A stretch of DNA of 64,000 bases from Burkholderiaceae bacterium (lineage in GTDB: Bacteria; Pseudomonadota; Gammaproteobacteria; Burkholderiales; Burkholderiaceae_C). The translations under genes and the position numbers were made by a program. Of this stretch, positions 34,539 through 42,826 are shown in pieces. The DNA lies in contig JAGOPK010000001.1 in assembly GCA_017992055.1 (NCBI GenBank), forward strand, positions 806,001-870,000, given 5' to 3'. Below the pieces are notes generated by a model. That model ran no database searches and had not been told where the DNA came from. It saw only the letters and a list, made by a program, of their open reading frames with translations. Each line of letters begins with the position of its first letter. Position 1 is the stretch's first letter.

Positions 34539-35729
34539 ATGTCCTGGCAACGCCGTGAATGGATCGCCGCCGCTGCGGCACTGGCCGGTGCAGGAGGCCT
34601 GGGCCTCGCGCCCTGGGCCCACGCCTCGACCGTGCAGGGCGTCACCGACACCGAGATCCTGCTCGGCAGCCACCAGGACCTGACCGGCCCGGTGCAGGCC
34701 CTGGGCTCGCACCTGCGCGACGGCCTGCAGCTGGCGGTGGACGACATCAATGCCGCCGGCGGCGTGCACGGCCGCAAGATCCGCCTGCTGGTCGAGGACA
34801 ACGGCTTCGACCCGAAGAAGGCCGTGCTGGCCACGCAGAAGCTGGTGCAGCGCGACAAGGTGTTTGCGCTGATCGCCACGCTGGGCTCGGCCACCACCAT
34901 GGCCTCGATGGGCATCGCGCTGGATGCCGGCATCCCGCTGCTGTTTGCCGGCACGCCGGCCGACTTCACCTACACGCCCTATCACAAGCTGAAGTTCGGC
35001 CTGGCCGTGCCCTATGGCGAGCAGGTGCGCGCCGGCGTCAAGTTCTCGGTGGACAAGCTGGGCAAGAAGAAGTTCGGCATCCTGTACCAGGACGATGAGA
35101 CCGGCCTGCAGGTGCTGCGCGCCACCGAGGAGCAGCTCAAGCTGCATGGCCAGACCCTGGCCGAGCGCACCAGCTACAAGCGTGGCGACATCAACTTCGC
35201 CAGCCAGATCGGCAAGCTCAAGGCCGCCGGCGTGGACATCGTGGTGCTGGGCACGGTGATCCGCGAGACCGCCAGCGCCATGCAGGAGGCGCGGCGCCAG
35301 GGCTGGAACGTGGACATGCTGGGCAACCAGGCCTCGGCCAATTCGTCGGTGATCAAGCTCGGCGGCGAGGCCATGGAGGGCTTCTACGCCACCAGCCCGG
35401 CCCTGCTGCTGAGCGCGATGGAGCCCACGCCGGCCATCAGCGCGCTGCTGGAGCGCTTTCGCAAGAAGTACGGCAAGGAGCCCGAAGACGGCATGATCTT
35501 CGGCCACGTGGCGATGATGCTGTTTGCCGAGGGCGCACGCCTGGCCGGCCGCAACCTCACGGCCGACAGCCTGGCCGCCGGCCTGGAGCAGGTGAAGAAC
35601 TGGACCACCACGCTGCCGATGGTGCCGGCCACCTTCGGCCCCAACGACCGCCTGGCCTCGCGGGCCAGTTACATGATGCAGGTGAAGGGCGGCAAGTTCG
35701 TGGCCATCACCCAACCCATCACGTACTGA
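34539..35729 (+). CDS. ABC transporter substrate-binding protein (LivJ/type 1 periplasmic fold)
   Basis: The 396-residue receptor starts at ATG 34539, nine bases after AAGGAGA (an upstream in-frame ATG at 34464 lacks a ribosome site). A signal peptide spans about 1-30. TVQGVTDTEILLGSHQDLTGPVQ, LAVDDINAAGGVHGRKIRLLVEDN and GILYQDDETGLQVL are characteristic of receptors for branched-chain amino acids, amides or aromatic acids. No permease or ATPase is adjacent, so it is an orphan that may use an importer elsewhere, perhaps the Liv set at 47412-52059. Three bases into the stop region it converges with the isomerase gene, seven bases away. Confidence 0.88.
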   Translation: MSWQRREWIAAAAALAGAGGLGLAPWAHASTVQGVTDTEILLGSHQDLTGPVQALGSHLRDGLQLAVDDINAAGGVHGRKIRLLVEDNGFDPKKAVLATQKLVQRDKVFALIATLGSATTMASMGIALDAGIPLLFAGTPADFTYTPYHKLKFGLAVPYGEQVRAGVKFSVDKLGKKKFGILYQDDETGLQVLRATEEQLKLHGQTLAERTSYKRGDINFASQIGKLKAAGVDIVVLGTVIRETASAMQEARRQGWNVDMLGNQASANSSVIKLGGEAMEGFYATSPALLLSAMEPTPAISALLERFRKKYGKEPEDGMIFGHVAMMLFAEGARLAGRNLTADSLAAGLEQVKNWTTTLPMVPATFGPNDRLASRASYMMQVKGGKFVAITQPITY

Positions 35730-35736
35730 TCCCCGG

Positions 35737-36333
35737 TCAGGCCGAGGCCAGGGCCTCGCGCACCCAGTCCAGCCGGTCCTGGCCGAAGAAGAGGGTGTCG
35801 CCGACGAACATCGTCGGCGCGCCGAACACGCCGCGGGCCACCGCCTCGTCGGTGGTGGCGCGCAGCGCGGCCTTGGTCTCGGCGGCATGGGCCAGGGCCA
35901 GCAGGGCCTGGGGCTCGAAGCCCGCGGACTGCCACACGGCCGCCACCTCGGCCGGTTCGTTGAGGTTGCGCGCCTCGACCCAGATGCCGCGGAAGCTGGC
36001 CTCGACCAGCGCCTGCAGCCGATCGGGCTGCTGCAGCTGCACACCAGCGATGGCGCGCATCAGCGTCAGCGTGAGGATCGGGAAGTGCGGGTTGCTGCGG
36101 TAGTCCACGCCATAACGCGCGGCATAACGCGCCAGGTCCTGGTTCATGTAGCGGCCCTTGGCCGGCACCGTCACCGGCGAGGCATTGCCGGTGGCCTGGA
36201 ACACCGCGCCCAGCAGCATGGGTTTCAGCACCAGCGTGGCACCGGTGTCGCGGCAGATCGCCGGCAGCTGGGTCCAGGCCAGATAGGACGCCGGGCTGCC
36301 GACGTCGAAGAAGAATTCCACCGTGTGTGCCAT
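35737..36333 (-). CDS. 2-hydroxychromene-2-carboxylate isomerase/DsbA-family protein
   Basis: This 198-residue thioredoxin-fold protein is of the kappa glutathione-transferase type. It starts VEFFFDVGSPASYLAW, with the Ser that binds glutathione in this family, and has FGAPTMFVGDTLFFGQDRLDW near the C-terminus. Known members isomerise hydroxychromene carboxylate in naphthalene breakdown, but many are glutathione-dependent isomerases of other compounds. ATG 36333 follows AGGAGA. It is divergent from a TetR gene and likely regulated by it through the palindrome at 36369-36392. Confidence 0.82.
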   Translation of the reverse strand: MAHTVEFFFDVGSPASYLAWTQLPAICRDTGATLVLKPMLLGAVFQATGNASPVTVPAKGRYMNQDLARYAARYGVDYRSNPHFPILTLTLMRAIAGVQLQQPDRLQALVEASFRGIWVEARNLNEPAEVAAVWQSAGFEPQALLALAHAAETKAALRATTDEAVARGVFGAPTMFVGDTLFFGQDRLDWVREALASA

Positions 36334-36368
36334 GCGGTCTCCTGTCGTGGCGTGGGATGATGCATTCT

Positions 36369-36392
36369 TTGATTGAACGATCGTTTGGTCAA
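36369..36392. promoter_or_regulatory. Predicted TetR operator between isomerase and tetR genes
   Basis: A 24-base palindrome has the central perfect 10-mer AACGATCGTT (36376-36385) flanked symmetrically by TTGA (36369-36372) and TCAA (36389-36392). It sits mid-way in the 111-base divergent gap, the AT-richest place there. Size and symmetry fit a TetR-family dimer or dimer-pair site controlling both directions. Confidence 0.65.
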
Positions 36393-36444
36393 GCGCTATG
36401 CTCCGCCCTGATCGACCACCCCAATCGACCGCCCCGGGAGCCCC

Positions 36445-37032
36445 ATGCGCTACGCCGCCACGCACAAGCAGGACACACGCGACAAGCTGGTCGCCAGCAG
36501 CAGCGCCATCGCCAAGAAGGGCGGCTTCGCCACCACCGGCGTCGATGCGCTGATGGCCGCCATCGGCCTGAGCGGCGGCGCCTTCTACAGCCATTTCGGC
36601 TCCAAGGACCAGCTGTTCGCCGCCGTGGTGGAGCAGCAGATCGCGCACAGCGCCCAGCTGCTGGACGCCAGCGCTGGCCGCGCGGCGCTGCGCAAGCTGC
36701 TGCGTGCCTACCTCAGCAGCACCCATGCCCGCCAGCCCGAGGCCGGCTGCGCGCTGCCGGCCCTGGGCGCCGAGATCGCCCGCGCCGAACCGGCCGTGCG
36801 CGCCACGGTCGAGGCCGGGCTGAAGCAGCTGCAGCGGGGCTGGGCCGAGCAGCTGGGCGAATCAACGGGCGGCGCGGCGGACGCCGGCCTGGCCGCGAGC
36901 GACCGCGCCTGGGCCCTGCTGTCGCAATGCGTGGGCGCCCTGGTGCTGGCCCGCGTGGTGGACAGCGAGCGCACGCGCCAGGAGATCCTGGCCGCCAACC
37001 GCCGCGTGGCCGAGCAGGCCGTGGCCGACTGA
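36445..37032 (+). CDS. TetR-family transcriptional regulator
   Basis: The 195-residue regulator has a helix-turn-helix at about 30-55 (FATTGVDALMAAIGLSGGAF, then YSHFGSKDQLFAAV) and an all-helical ligand domain with Cys in PEAGCALPALG. It should repress its own divergent region by binding the palindrome at 36369-36392. Its targets are probably the isomerase on one side and the SDR downstream. A heptamer tandem repeat separates its stop from the SDR ribosome site. Confidence 0.88.
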   Translation: MRYAATHKQDTRDKLVASSSAIAKKGGFATTGVDALMAAIGLSGGAFYSHFGSKDQLFAAVVEQQIAHSAQLLDASAGRAALRKLLRAYLSSTHARQPEAGCALPALGAEIARAEPAVRATVEAGLKQLQRGWAEQLGESTGGAADAGLAASDRAWALLSQCVGALVLARVVDSERTRQEILAANRRVAEQAVAD

Positions 37033-37035
37033 CTG

Positions 37036-37070
37036 CTGACTGCTGACCGCTGACCGCTGACCGCTGACCG
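37036..37070 (+). repeat. Heptanucleotide tandem repeat (CTGACCG) before the SDR ribosome site
   Basis: Four perfect CTGACCG units (37043-37070) follow one variant unit CTGACTG (37036-37042), directly against the AGGAGA ribosome site of the SDR gene and starting two bases after the TetR stop region. Such 7-base arrays can change copy number by slippage and so alter the intercistronic spacing. No other array of this kind was noticed. Confidence 0.85.
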
Positions 37071-37081
37071 AGGAGAACCCC

Positions 37082-37828
37082 ATGAACACCACCACCACCG
37101 ACCCGCGCCCCGGCGTGGCCCTGGTCATCGGCGCCGGCGATGCCACCGGCGGCGCCATCGCGCGGCGTTTTGCCGCCGGCGGCTACACCGCCTGCGTGAC
37201 CCGGCGCGAGGCTGACAAGCTGCAGCCGCTGCTGGCGGCCATCCGCGAGGCCGGCGGCCAGGCCCATGGCTTTGGCAGCGATGCGCGCAAGGAGGAGGAA
37301 GTCCAGGCCCTGGTCGAGACCATCGAGCGCGACATCGGCCCCATCGAGGTGCTGGTGTTCAACATCGGCGCCAATGTGCCCAGCAGCATCCTCGACGAGA
37401 CCGCACGCAAGTACTTCAAGATCTGGGAGATGGCCTGCTTCGGCGGCTTTCTCAATGGCCGCGAGGTGGCCCGGCGCATGGTGGCGCGGGGCCGCGGCAG
37501 CATCCTCTTCACCGGGGCCACGGCCTCGCTGCGTGGTGCCGCCCACTTTGCCGGCTTTGCCGGCGCCAAGCATGCGCTGCGCGCGCTGGCCCAGAGCATG
37601 GCGCGTGAGCTGGGGCCGCGGGGCATCCATGTGGCCCATGTGGTGGTCGATGGCGCCATCGACACCGAGTTCATCCGCAGCAACTTTCCCGAACGTTATG
37701 CGCTGAAGGACCAGGACGGCATCCTGAACCCCGAGCACATTGCCGAGAACTACTGGCTGCTGCACCGCCAGCCGCGTGATGCCTGGACCTTCGAGCTGGA
37801 TCTGCGGCCGTGGAGCGAGCGCTGGTGA
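37082..37828 (+). CDS. SDR-family oxidoreductase lacking the catalytic Tyr
   Basis: This 248-residue Rossmann protein has cofactor motif GAGDATGGAIARRF (about 17-30), FNIGANVPSS and GATASLRG. The YxxxK catalytic pair reads Phe159-Ala-Gly-Ala-Lys163, so the Tyr hydroxyl is missing although Lys remains. Either it uses another acid or it is not a classical dehydrogenase. It is transcribed with TetR and divergent from the HCCA-type isomerase, suggesting joint action on one compound. ATG 37082 has an AGGAGA site. Confidence 0.82.
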   Translation: MNTTTTDPRPGVALVIGAGDATGGAIARRFAAGGYTACVTRREADKLQPLLAAIREAGGQAHGFGSDARKEEEVQALVETIERDIGPIEVLVFNIGANVPSSILDETARKYFKIWEMACFGGFLNGREVARRMVARGRGSILFTGATASLRGAAHFAGFAGAKHALRALAQSMARELGPRGIHVAHVVVDGAIDTEFIRSNFPERYALKDQDGILNPEHIAENYWLLHRQPRDAWTFELDLRPWSERW

Positions 37829-37834
37829 ATCAGG

Positions 37835-37857
37835 GGGCGGCGCCTTGTCAGCCGCCC
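37835..37857. terminator. GC hairpin between convergent SDR and aldolase-like genes
   Basis: GGGCGGC (37835-37841) and GCCGCCC (37851-37857) form a 7-bp stem with a 9-base loop across the 19-base convergent gap, reaching into the last codons of the aldolase-like gene. No T-run follows on either side, so bidirectional termination is only possible, not shown. Confidence 0.35.
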
Positions 37858-38636
37858 AGCAAGTCGGCCGCGCTCAGGCCGGCCTTGCGCACCAGGGCGT
37901 CGAAGAACATCTGGCCGCGGCGTGCCGTGCCCACGTGCATGGGCTTGGACTGGGCCGGGATGGCCTGCAGCACAGCCTCCGGCACCGGCTGGTTCTGGCC
38001 CTGCATGGCATCGGCGCGGGCCTGGATGTCGCAGGCGCGCTGCAGCACCCAGTAGCTGATCAGCGCATCGGGCACATGCTCGCCGGTGACCAGCAGGCCA
38101 TGGTTGCGCAGGATCAGGTGGCGCTGCTGGCCCAGGCTGGCGACGATGCGCTGTTGCTCGTCGGCATCGGTGGTGATGCCCTCGAAGCCGTGGTAGGCCA
38201 CGCGCCCGGCCAGCGAGGCGCTGTAGAAGTTGTCGTGGCGCAGGCCCTCGCGCTTGCAGGCCACGGCCATGCCGGTGTCGGTGTGGGTGTGGACCACGCA
38301 GTGCGCATCGTCGCGGGCGCCGTGGATGGCGCTGTGGATGACAAAGCCGGCGCGGTTGACGGGGTGCGGCGAGGGCGCCAGCTTCTCGCCCTGCAGGTCG
38401 ATCTTCAGCAGGTTGTGCGCCGTGACCTCGCCGTAGTGCAGGCCGTAGGGATTGATCAGGTAGGCGGCCTGGCCGTCGGCGCCGGGCACACGCAGCGAGA
38501 TGTGGTTGAAGATCATCTCGGTCCAGCCCAGGTGGTCGAAGATGCGGTAGCAGGCCGCCAGCTCCAGGCGGGCGCGCCATTCGTCGGTGGACTGGCCGGC
38601 GGGGCACTGGTGCAGCAGGGAATCGATCAGCGTCAT
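37848..38636 (-). CDS. Class II aldolase/adducin family protein
   Basis: This 262-residue protein has the metal-binding His cluster of the family: HTHTDTGMAVAC (about 97-108) and LRNHGLLVTG (about 165). NHISLRVPGADGQAAYLINP and FVIHSAIHGARDD are also typical. Known activities include aldol cleavage of sugar phosphates and, in some aromatic pathways, decarboxylation of dihydroxyphthalate-type acids. As the last gene of the MarR-Rieske operon, decarboxylase or C-C lyase activity on an oxygenase product fits better than sugar metabolism. This is inference. Confidence 0.82.
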   Translation of the reverse strand: MTLIDSLLHQCPAGQSTDEWRARLELAACYRIFDHLGWTEMIFNHISLRVPGADGQAAYLINPYGLHYGEVTAHNLLKIDLQGEKLAPSPHPVNRAGFVIHSAIHGARDDAHCVVHTHTDTGMAVACKREGLRHDNFYSASLAGRVAYHGFEGITTDADEQQRIVASLGQQRHLILRNHGLLVTGEHVPDALISYWVLQRACDIQARADAMQGQNQPVPEAVLQAIPAQSKPMHVGTARRGQMFFDALVRKAGLSAADLLGG

Positions 38637-38662
38637 GGCGGTCGTGGGTTGGGGGACGGGGT

Positions 38663-39628
38663 TCAGTAGCCGCGCTGGCGCACGACCAAGTGGGGCAGCG
38701 GCAGGCCGGCCTGCAGGCAATGCAGGGACTGCACCACGCTGTGGGCGATGGCCTGGGCCGAGGGTTGCGAGGCGATGTGCGGCGTCAGCGTCAGGCCGGG
38801 CACGCTCCAGGCGGGCGACTGCGGCGGCAGCGGCTCCTGGCGGTGCACGTCCAGCACGGCGCCGCCCAGCCGGCCCTCGCGCAGCAGGGCCCACAGCGCC
38901 GCATCGTCGACCAGCTCGCCGCGGCCGACGTTGATCAGCAGGGCGCCCGGCGCCATCAGGCCCAGGCGTTCGGCGTCCAGCAGGCCGGCGGTGAGCGGCG
39001 TCAGCGGCAGGGTGCACACCACCACCTCGGCCTGGCCCAGGGCCGTGGCCAGGCCCTCGGCGCCGTGGCAGCAGGCCAGGCCATCCGGGCTGCCCAGGCC
39101 GTTGAGGCCGTCCAGACCATCCAGTCGGCGCGGCGAGCGGCTCCAGCCGGTGACGGCAAAGCCGGCCGCGGCCAGCAGGCGCGCCACCGGCTCGCCCACC
39201 TGGCCCAGGCCCAGTACGCTGGCCCGGCTGCTGCCGAAGGCCGGCGGCGCATGGCGCTGCCAGTGCGCGCGGGCCTGCTGCTCGCGGTAGCGGGCAAAGC
39301 CGCGCACATGGGCGATGGCCTGGCCCAGCACGTACTGGGCGATCTGCGCCGACTGCAGGGCATCGACCACGCGCACCACCGGCAGGTCGTGCGGCAGGCC
39401 CGGCGTGGCCAGCAGCTTGTCCACGCCCGACGAGGCCGCGCACAGCAGGCGCAGCCCGGTCAGCCGCGGCAGCAGGTCGGCGGGCAGGCGGTAGGCCACC
39501 AGGCAGTCCACCGTGGCGGGGTCGATGCCGTCCAGCGAGGTGGCCAGCGCCAGCGCCGGGTCCAGCGCGCGCAGGGCCGCGGCCACCGGCTCGGGCGGCT
39601 GGGGCTGGGTCAGCAGCAGCACGGCCAT
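38663..39628 (-). CDS. D-isomer-specific 2-hydroxyacid dehydrogenase (GhrA-like)
   Basis: The 321-residue enzyme has the dinucleotide motif VLGLGQVGEPVARLL (about 138). TGWSRSPRR follows, where Ser-Arg favours NADP(H), then CTLPLTPLTAGLL, LINVGRGELVDDAAL with catalytic Arg, and LTPHIASQPS with catalytic His. It would reduce a 2-oxoacid such as glyoxylate, hydroxypyruvate or a ring-cleavage product. A short Asp-Gly-Leu-rich insertion (LDGLDGLNGLGSPDGL) follows the second strand. It sits between the Bug receptor and the aldolase-like gene in the Rieske operon. Confidence 0.85.
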   Translation of the reverse strand: MAVLLLTQPQPPEPVAAALRALDPALALATSLDGIDPATVDCLVAYRLPADLLPRLTGLRLLCAASSGVDKLLATPGLPHDLPVVRVVDALQSAQIAQYVLGQAIAHVRGFARYREQQARAHWQRHAPPAFGSSRASVLGLGQVGEPVARLLAAAGFAVTGWSRSPRRLDGLDGLNGLGSPDGLACCHGAEGLATALGQAEVVVCTLPLTPLTAGLLDAERLGLMAPGALLINVGRGELVDDAALWALLREGRLGGAVLDVHRQEPLPPQSPAWSVPGLTLTPHIASQPSAQAIAHSVVQSLHCLQAGLPLPHLVVRQRGY

Positions 39629-39636
39629 GGCGGGGC

Positions 39637-40623
39637 TCAGTCCAGCGTCACGCCGCTGGCCTGGATCAGCTTCTGCCAGACCGCGCGCTCGCGCTCGAAC
39701 AGCGCGCCGAATTCGGCCGGCGTGTTGCCCACCGGCAGCAGGCCCAGCTGGGCAAAGCGCTCCTTCACGTCGGGGCGCATCACCACCTCGCGGATGGCGC
39801 GCTGGTAGCGCTCGACCATGGGCGCCGGCGTGCCCCGCGGCGCATAGGCCACGCCGTACAGGCCCAGCTTGAAGGCGTCATAGCCCTGCTCGGCAAAGGT
39901 CGGCACATCGGGCAGGGCCGGCGAGCGTGCGCTGCCGGTGACCGCCACCACCACGGAGCTGCCCTGTTCGCGGAAGGTGCGTGCGCCATTGGGGCTGGCC
40001 CAGGTCATGTCCAGGTCGCCGCGGGCCATGTCGGTCAGCGCCGCCATCTCGCCCTTGTAGGGCACATGGTCCAGCTTCAGGCCGAAGGCGTTTTCCAGCA
40101 TGCCGCCGAACAGATGGCCCGACGAGCCATTGCCCCAGGAGCCATAGGTCAGGCCATGCTTGGCGCCCTTGGCCTTGGCCTTCACATGGGCCACGAACTC
40201 GGCCAGGTTCCTGACGTTCGCGGCCTTGGGCACCACCAGGGCGATGCTGGAGTCGTAGATCACCGAGATGCGCTGCAGGTCGCTCACTTCGTAAGGCAGC
40301 TTGCGGAACAGATAGGGGTTGAGCAGCTCGATCGAGCTGGTGCCGAACAGAATGGTCTGGCCGTCCGGCGCGGCCGCCTTCAGCGCCGCCACGCCCAGGG
40401 CGCCGGTGGCGCCGGGCCGGTTCTCGATGAACACGCTCTGCTTGAGCAGCGGCGCCATGCGCTCGCCGACCAGGCGGGCCATCACGTCGACGATGCCACC
40501 GGCGGCAAAAGGCACGAGCAGCTTGACCGGGCCGGCCGGCAGGCCGTCGTTCTGGGCCAGTGCCCAGGGGCTGGTGCAGGCGGCCAGGGCGGCCAGCGAA
40601 AACTGTCGGCGGTGCATGGGCAT
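39637..40623 (-). CDS. Bug-family tripartite tricarboxylate transporter receptor
   Basis: This 328-residue periplasmic receptor has a signal peptide (MHRRQFSLAALAACTSPWALA), then GPVKLLVPFAAGGIVDVMAR and FIENRPGATGALGVAALKAA. It is embedded between the Rieske oxygenase and the hydroxyacid dehydrogenase, so it probably captures the aromatic or other carboxylate used by this operon, as IphC/TphC-type Bug proteins do for phthalates. Start ATG 40623 or ATG 40617, both with AGGAGA upstream. TctA/B partners are not in the window. Confidence 0.9.
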   Translation of the reverse strand: MPMHRRQFSLAALAACTSPWALAQNDGLPAGPVKLLVPFAAGGIVDVMARLVGERMAPLLKQSVFIENRPGATGALGVAALKAAAPDGQTILFGTSSIELLNPYLFRKLPYEVSDLQRISVIYDSSIALVVPKAANVRNLAEFVAHVKAKAKGAKHGLTYGSWGNGSSGHLFGGMLENAFGLKLDHVPYKGEMAALTDMARGDLDMTWASPNGARTFREQGSSVVVAVTGSARSPALPDVPTFAEQGYDAFKLGLYGVAYAPRGTPAPMVERYQRAIREVVMRPDVKERFAQLGLLPVGNTPAEFGALFERERAVWQKLIQASGVTLD

Positions 40624-40656
40624 GGGAGTCTCCTGGGGGATGGGTTGAGGTGGCGC

Positions 40657-41826
40657 TCAGCCACGTTCGAGAAAGTTGCCGGCCAGCGAGGGCACGTGCT
40701 CGCGGCCCGGCTCGAAGGCCACGCCGACGGGGTCGTTGCCGGCCTGCACCGCCTGCACCTGGCGCAGCAGAAAACGCCTCAGCATGGCGATGCCGCGGTC
40801 GGTGGTGCCCAGGTTCTCGTGGTTGTGGGCGGTGATCGCGCCCTGGCTGACCTGGGCCTCGTAGTCGCCGGGGAAGCGCTGGTGCTCGTCGTCGCTCAGC
40901 TCGGCCCAGGCCTTGCCGTTCATGCGCGAGCGGATGCGGCCCAGTGCCCCAGGCTCGCGCACGCGGCCGGCGGTGTAGATGCGGAAGTGGGTGTCGTCGA
41001 TGGGCAGCACCCAGCCGATCAGGCTGCAGCGGCCGTATTCCTCCACCCGCGGGCTGGGCACCACGCGCAGCGTGGGCAGCAGGGCCTCGGTGACGCGGCG
41101 GTGCACCTGGCCATCTGCCAGCCGGCGGATCTGCGTGCTGCGGATGCCCAGCTCGGCATAGGCGAAGTCGACCTCGGGCATCAGTCCCATTTGCGCGATG
41201 AACTGCGGACCGCTGAACGAGCCGTGCAGGATGGGCACGTGGTACGGGTCCATCACGTTCTCGTAGTGCTGCAGCCAGTTGCAGGGCACGATGGCCGGAC
41301 CGCCGCTGCCGATGCTGGAGTCATCGGCCTCCAGCGTCTCGCCCTCGCCCAGATCCTCCAGCAGCGCATGGCGCGGCAGCAGCGGCTGGCGGTGCTGCGG
41401 GCCGAGGTAGGCGAAGATCAGGCCGTAGCGTTCCTGCACCGGATACCAGGGCTGCTGCACACGCGCGCATTGCTGGTTGCTGGGTTCGCAGGGCTGGTCG
41501 ACGCAGCGGCCATCGACCGCGAACATCCAGCCGTGGTAGCAGCAGCGGATGCCCTGGTCTTCGGTGCGGCCGTAGAACAGCGAGGCGCCGCGGTGGGCGC
41601 AGCGCTCGTGCAGCAGGCCGGCGCGGCCCTGGCCGTCGCGGAACAGCACCAGGTCCTCGCCCAGCACGCGCACACGGCGCGGCGTGGCGCCGGCGTCGCT
41701 GCACAGGCCCACCGGATGCCAGTAGCGGCGCAGCAGCTCGCCCATCGGCGTGCCGCGGCCAACCTCGGTGAGTTCGGCCAGATGGCTGGGCGGCGGCAGG
41801 TCATAGCCGGTGCGCAGGGGGCTCAT
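40657..41826 (-). CDS. Rieske non-heme iron oxygenase, alpha subunit
   Basis: The 389-residue oxygenase has an N-terminal Rieske [2Fe-2S] domain with CAHRG (about 76) and CCYHGW (about 96). Its catalytic domain holds the mononuclear iron site NWLQHYENVMDPYHVPILH (about 183-201). It resembles VanA/PobA/phthalate-4,5-dioxygenase-type single-component oxygenases without a small subunit. Electrons should come from the reductase encoded just upstream. It would hydroxylate or O-demethylate an aromatic acid. The substrate is not deducible. Confidence 0.9.
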   Translation of the reverse strand: MSPLRTGYDLPPPSHLAELTEVGRGTPMGELLRRYWHPVGLCSDAGATPRRVRVLGEDLVLFRDGQGRAGLLHERCAHRGASLFYGRTEDQGIRCCYHGWMFAVDGRCVDQPCEPSNQQCARVQQPWYPVQERYGLIFAYLGPQHRQPLLPRHALLEDLGEGETLEADDSSIGSGGPAIVPCNWLQHYENVMDPYHVPILHGSFSGPQFIAQMGLMPEVDFAYAELGIRSTQIRRLADGQVHRRVTEALLPTLRVVPSPRVEEYGRCSLIGWVLPIDDTHFRIYTAGRVREPGALGRIRSRMNGKAWAELSDDEHQRFPGDYEAQVSQGAITAHNHENLGTTDRGIAMLRRFLLRQVQAVQAGNDPVGVAFEPGREHVPSLAGNFLERG

Positions 41827-41860
41827 GCGGGGGTCTCCAGAAATCGCGATGGGAGGGGTG

Positions 41861-42826
41861 TCAGAGGTCCAGCACCAGGCGTGGGCTGGCGGCGCGCGAG
41901 CAGCAGACCATCAGGCTCTGGCCGCTGGCGCGCTCGTCGGGGCTGAGCACCAGGTCGTGGTGCTCCGGCATGCCGGCCAGCACCCGCGTCTCGCAGCTGC
42001 CGCAGACGCCGTTGCGGCAGGAATGCGGCACGGCGATGCCATGCTCCAGCAGCGTGTCAAGCAGGCTGGTGCCGGGCGGTACGACCAGGCAGCGGCCGCT
42101 GCGCGCCAGCTCGACCTCGAAGCCACCGTCGGCCCGGCCGGCGGCCGGTGCCGGCGCGGCAAAGTGCTCGACATGGCGCTGCCCGGCCGGCAGATGGGCG
42201 GTGGCGGCATCGAAGGCGGCCAGCAGCGGCGCTGGGCCGCAGGCATAGAACTGCGTGCCGGCATGGTGGGCCGTGGCCGCGGCCACGATGGCCGGCAGAT
42301 CCAGCGGCGCGCCGGCCTGGTCGTCCAGATGCAGCTGCACGCGGCCAGGCCAGCGCCGCAGCCAGTCGGCAAAGCCGGCGCGGCCGGCATGGCGCACGCC
42401 GTAGTACAGCCGCCAGTCGCGGCCAAGGCGCTGCAGCGCATCGGCCATGGCCAGCAGCGGCGTGATGCCGATGCCGCCGGCGATCAGGCAGGCCGGGCCG
42501 TCGCCATCGTCCAGCGCGAAGTGGTTGCGCGGCCCGCCCACGGCGACGGTCTGGCCCGGGCGCAGCTGCTCGTGCAGCCAGCGCGAGCCGCCGCGGCCGC
42601 CGGCCTCGCGCTGCACGGCGATCCACAGGCTGTGCTCCGACTCGCGCGGCAGCACCGAATACTGGCGCTCGCCCAGCTGCGGCAGCTGCAGGTCCACATG
42701 GGCGCCGGGCGGCGTCTCGGGCCAGGCCTGGCCGTCGCAGCGACGCAGCTCGAAGGCCAGCACGTCCTCTGCTTCCACGCGCAGCGTGCGCACCCAGGCC
42801 TGCACGGGTTCCGGTGCCACGCTCAT
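41861..42826 (-). CDS. PDR/VanB-type oxygenase reductase (FMN, NADH, [2Fe-2S])
   Basis: The 321-residue reductase passes electrons from NAD(P)H to the Rieske oxygenase. It has a flavin domain (RQYSVLPRES), a nucleotide domain (GGIGITPLLAMADAL) and a C-terminal plant-type ferredoxin domain with CRNGVCGSC (C-x4-C-x2-C) and a final Cys in MVCCSRA. Domain order is that of phthalate dioxygenase reductase and VanB. Its ATG shares ATGA with the MarR stop and the oxygenase follows after 34 bases, so the three are co-expressed. Confidence 0.9.
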   Translation of the reverse strand: MSVAPEPVQAWVRTLRVEAEDVLAFELRRCDGQAWPETPPGAHVDLQLPQLGERQYSVLPRESEHSLWIAVQREAGGRGGSRWLHEQLRPGQTVAVGGPRNHFALDDGDGPACLIAGGIGITPLLAMADALQRLGRDWRLYYGVRHAGRAGFADWLRRWPGRVQLHLDDQAGAPLDLPAIVAAATAHHAGTQFYACGPAPLLAAFDAATAHLPAGQRHVEHFAAPAPAAGRADGGFEVELARSGRCLVVPPGTSLLDTLLEHGIAVPHSCRNGVCGSCETRVLAGMPEHHDLVLSPDERASGQSLMVCCSRAASPRLVLDL

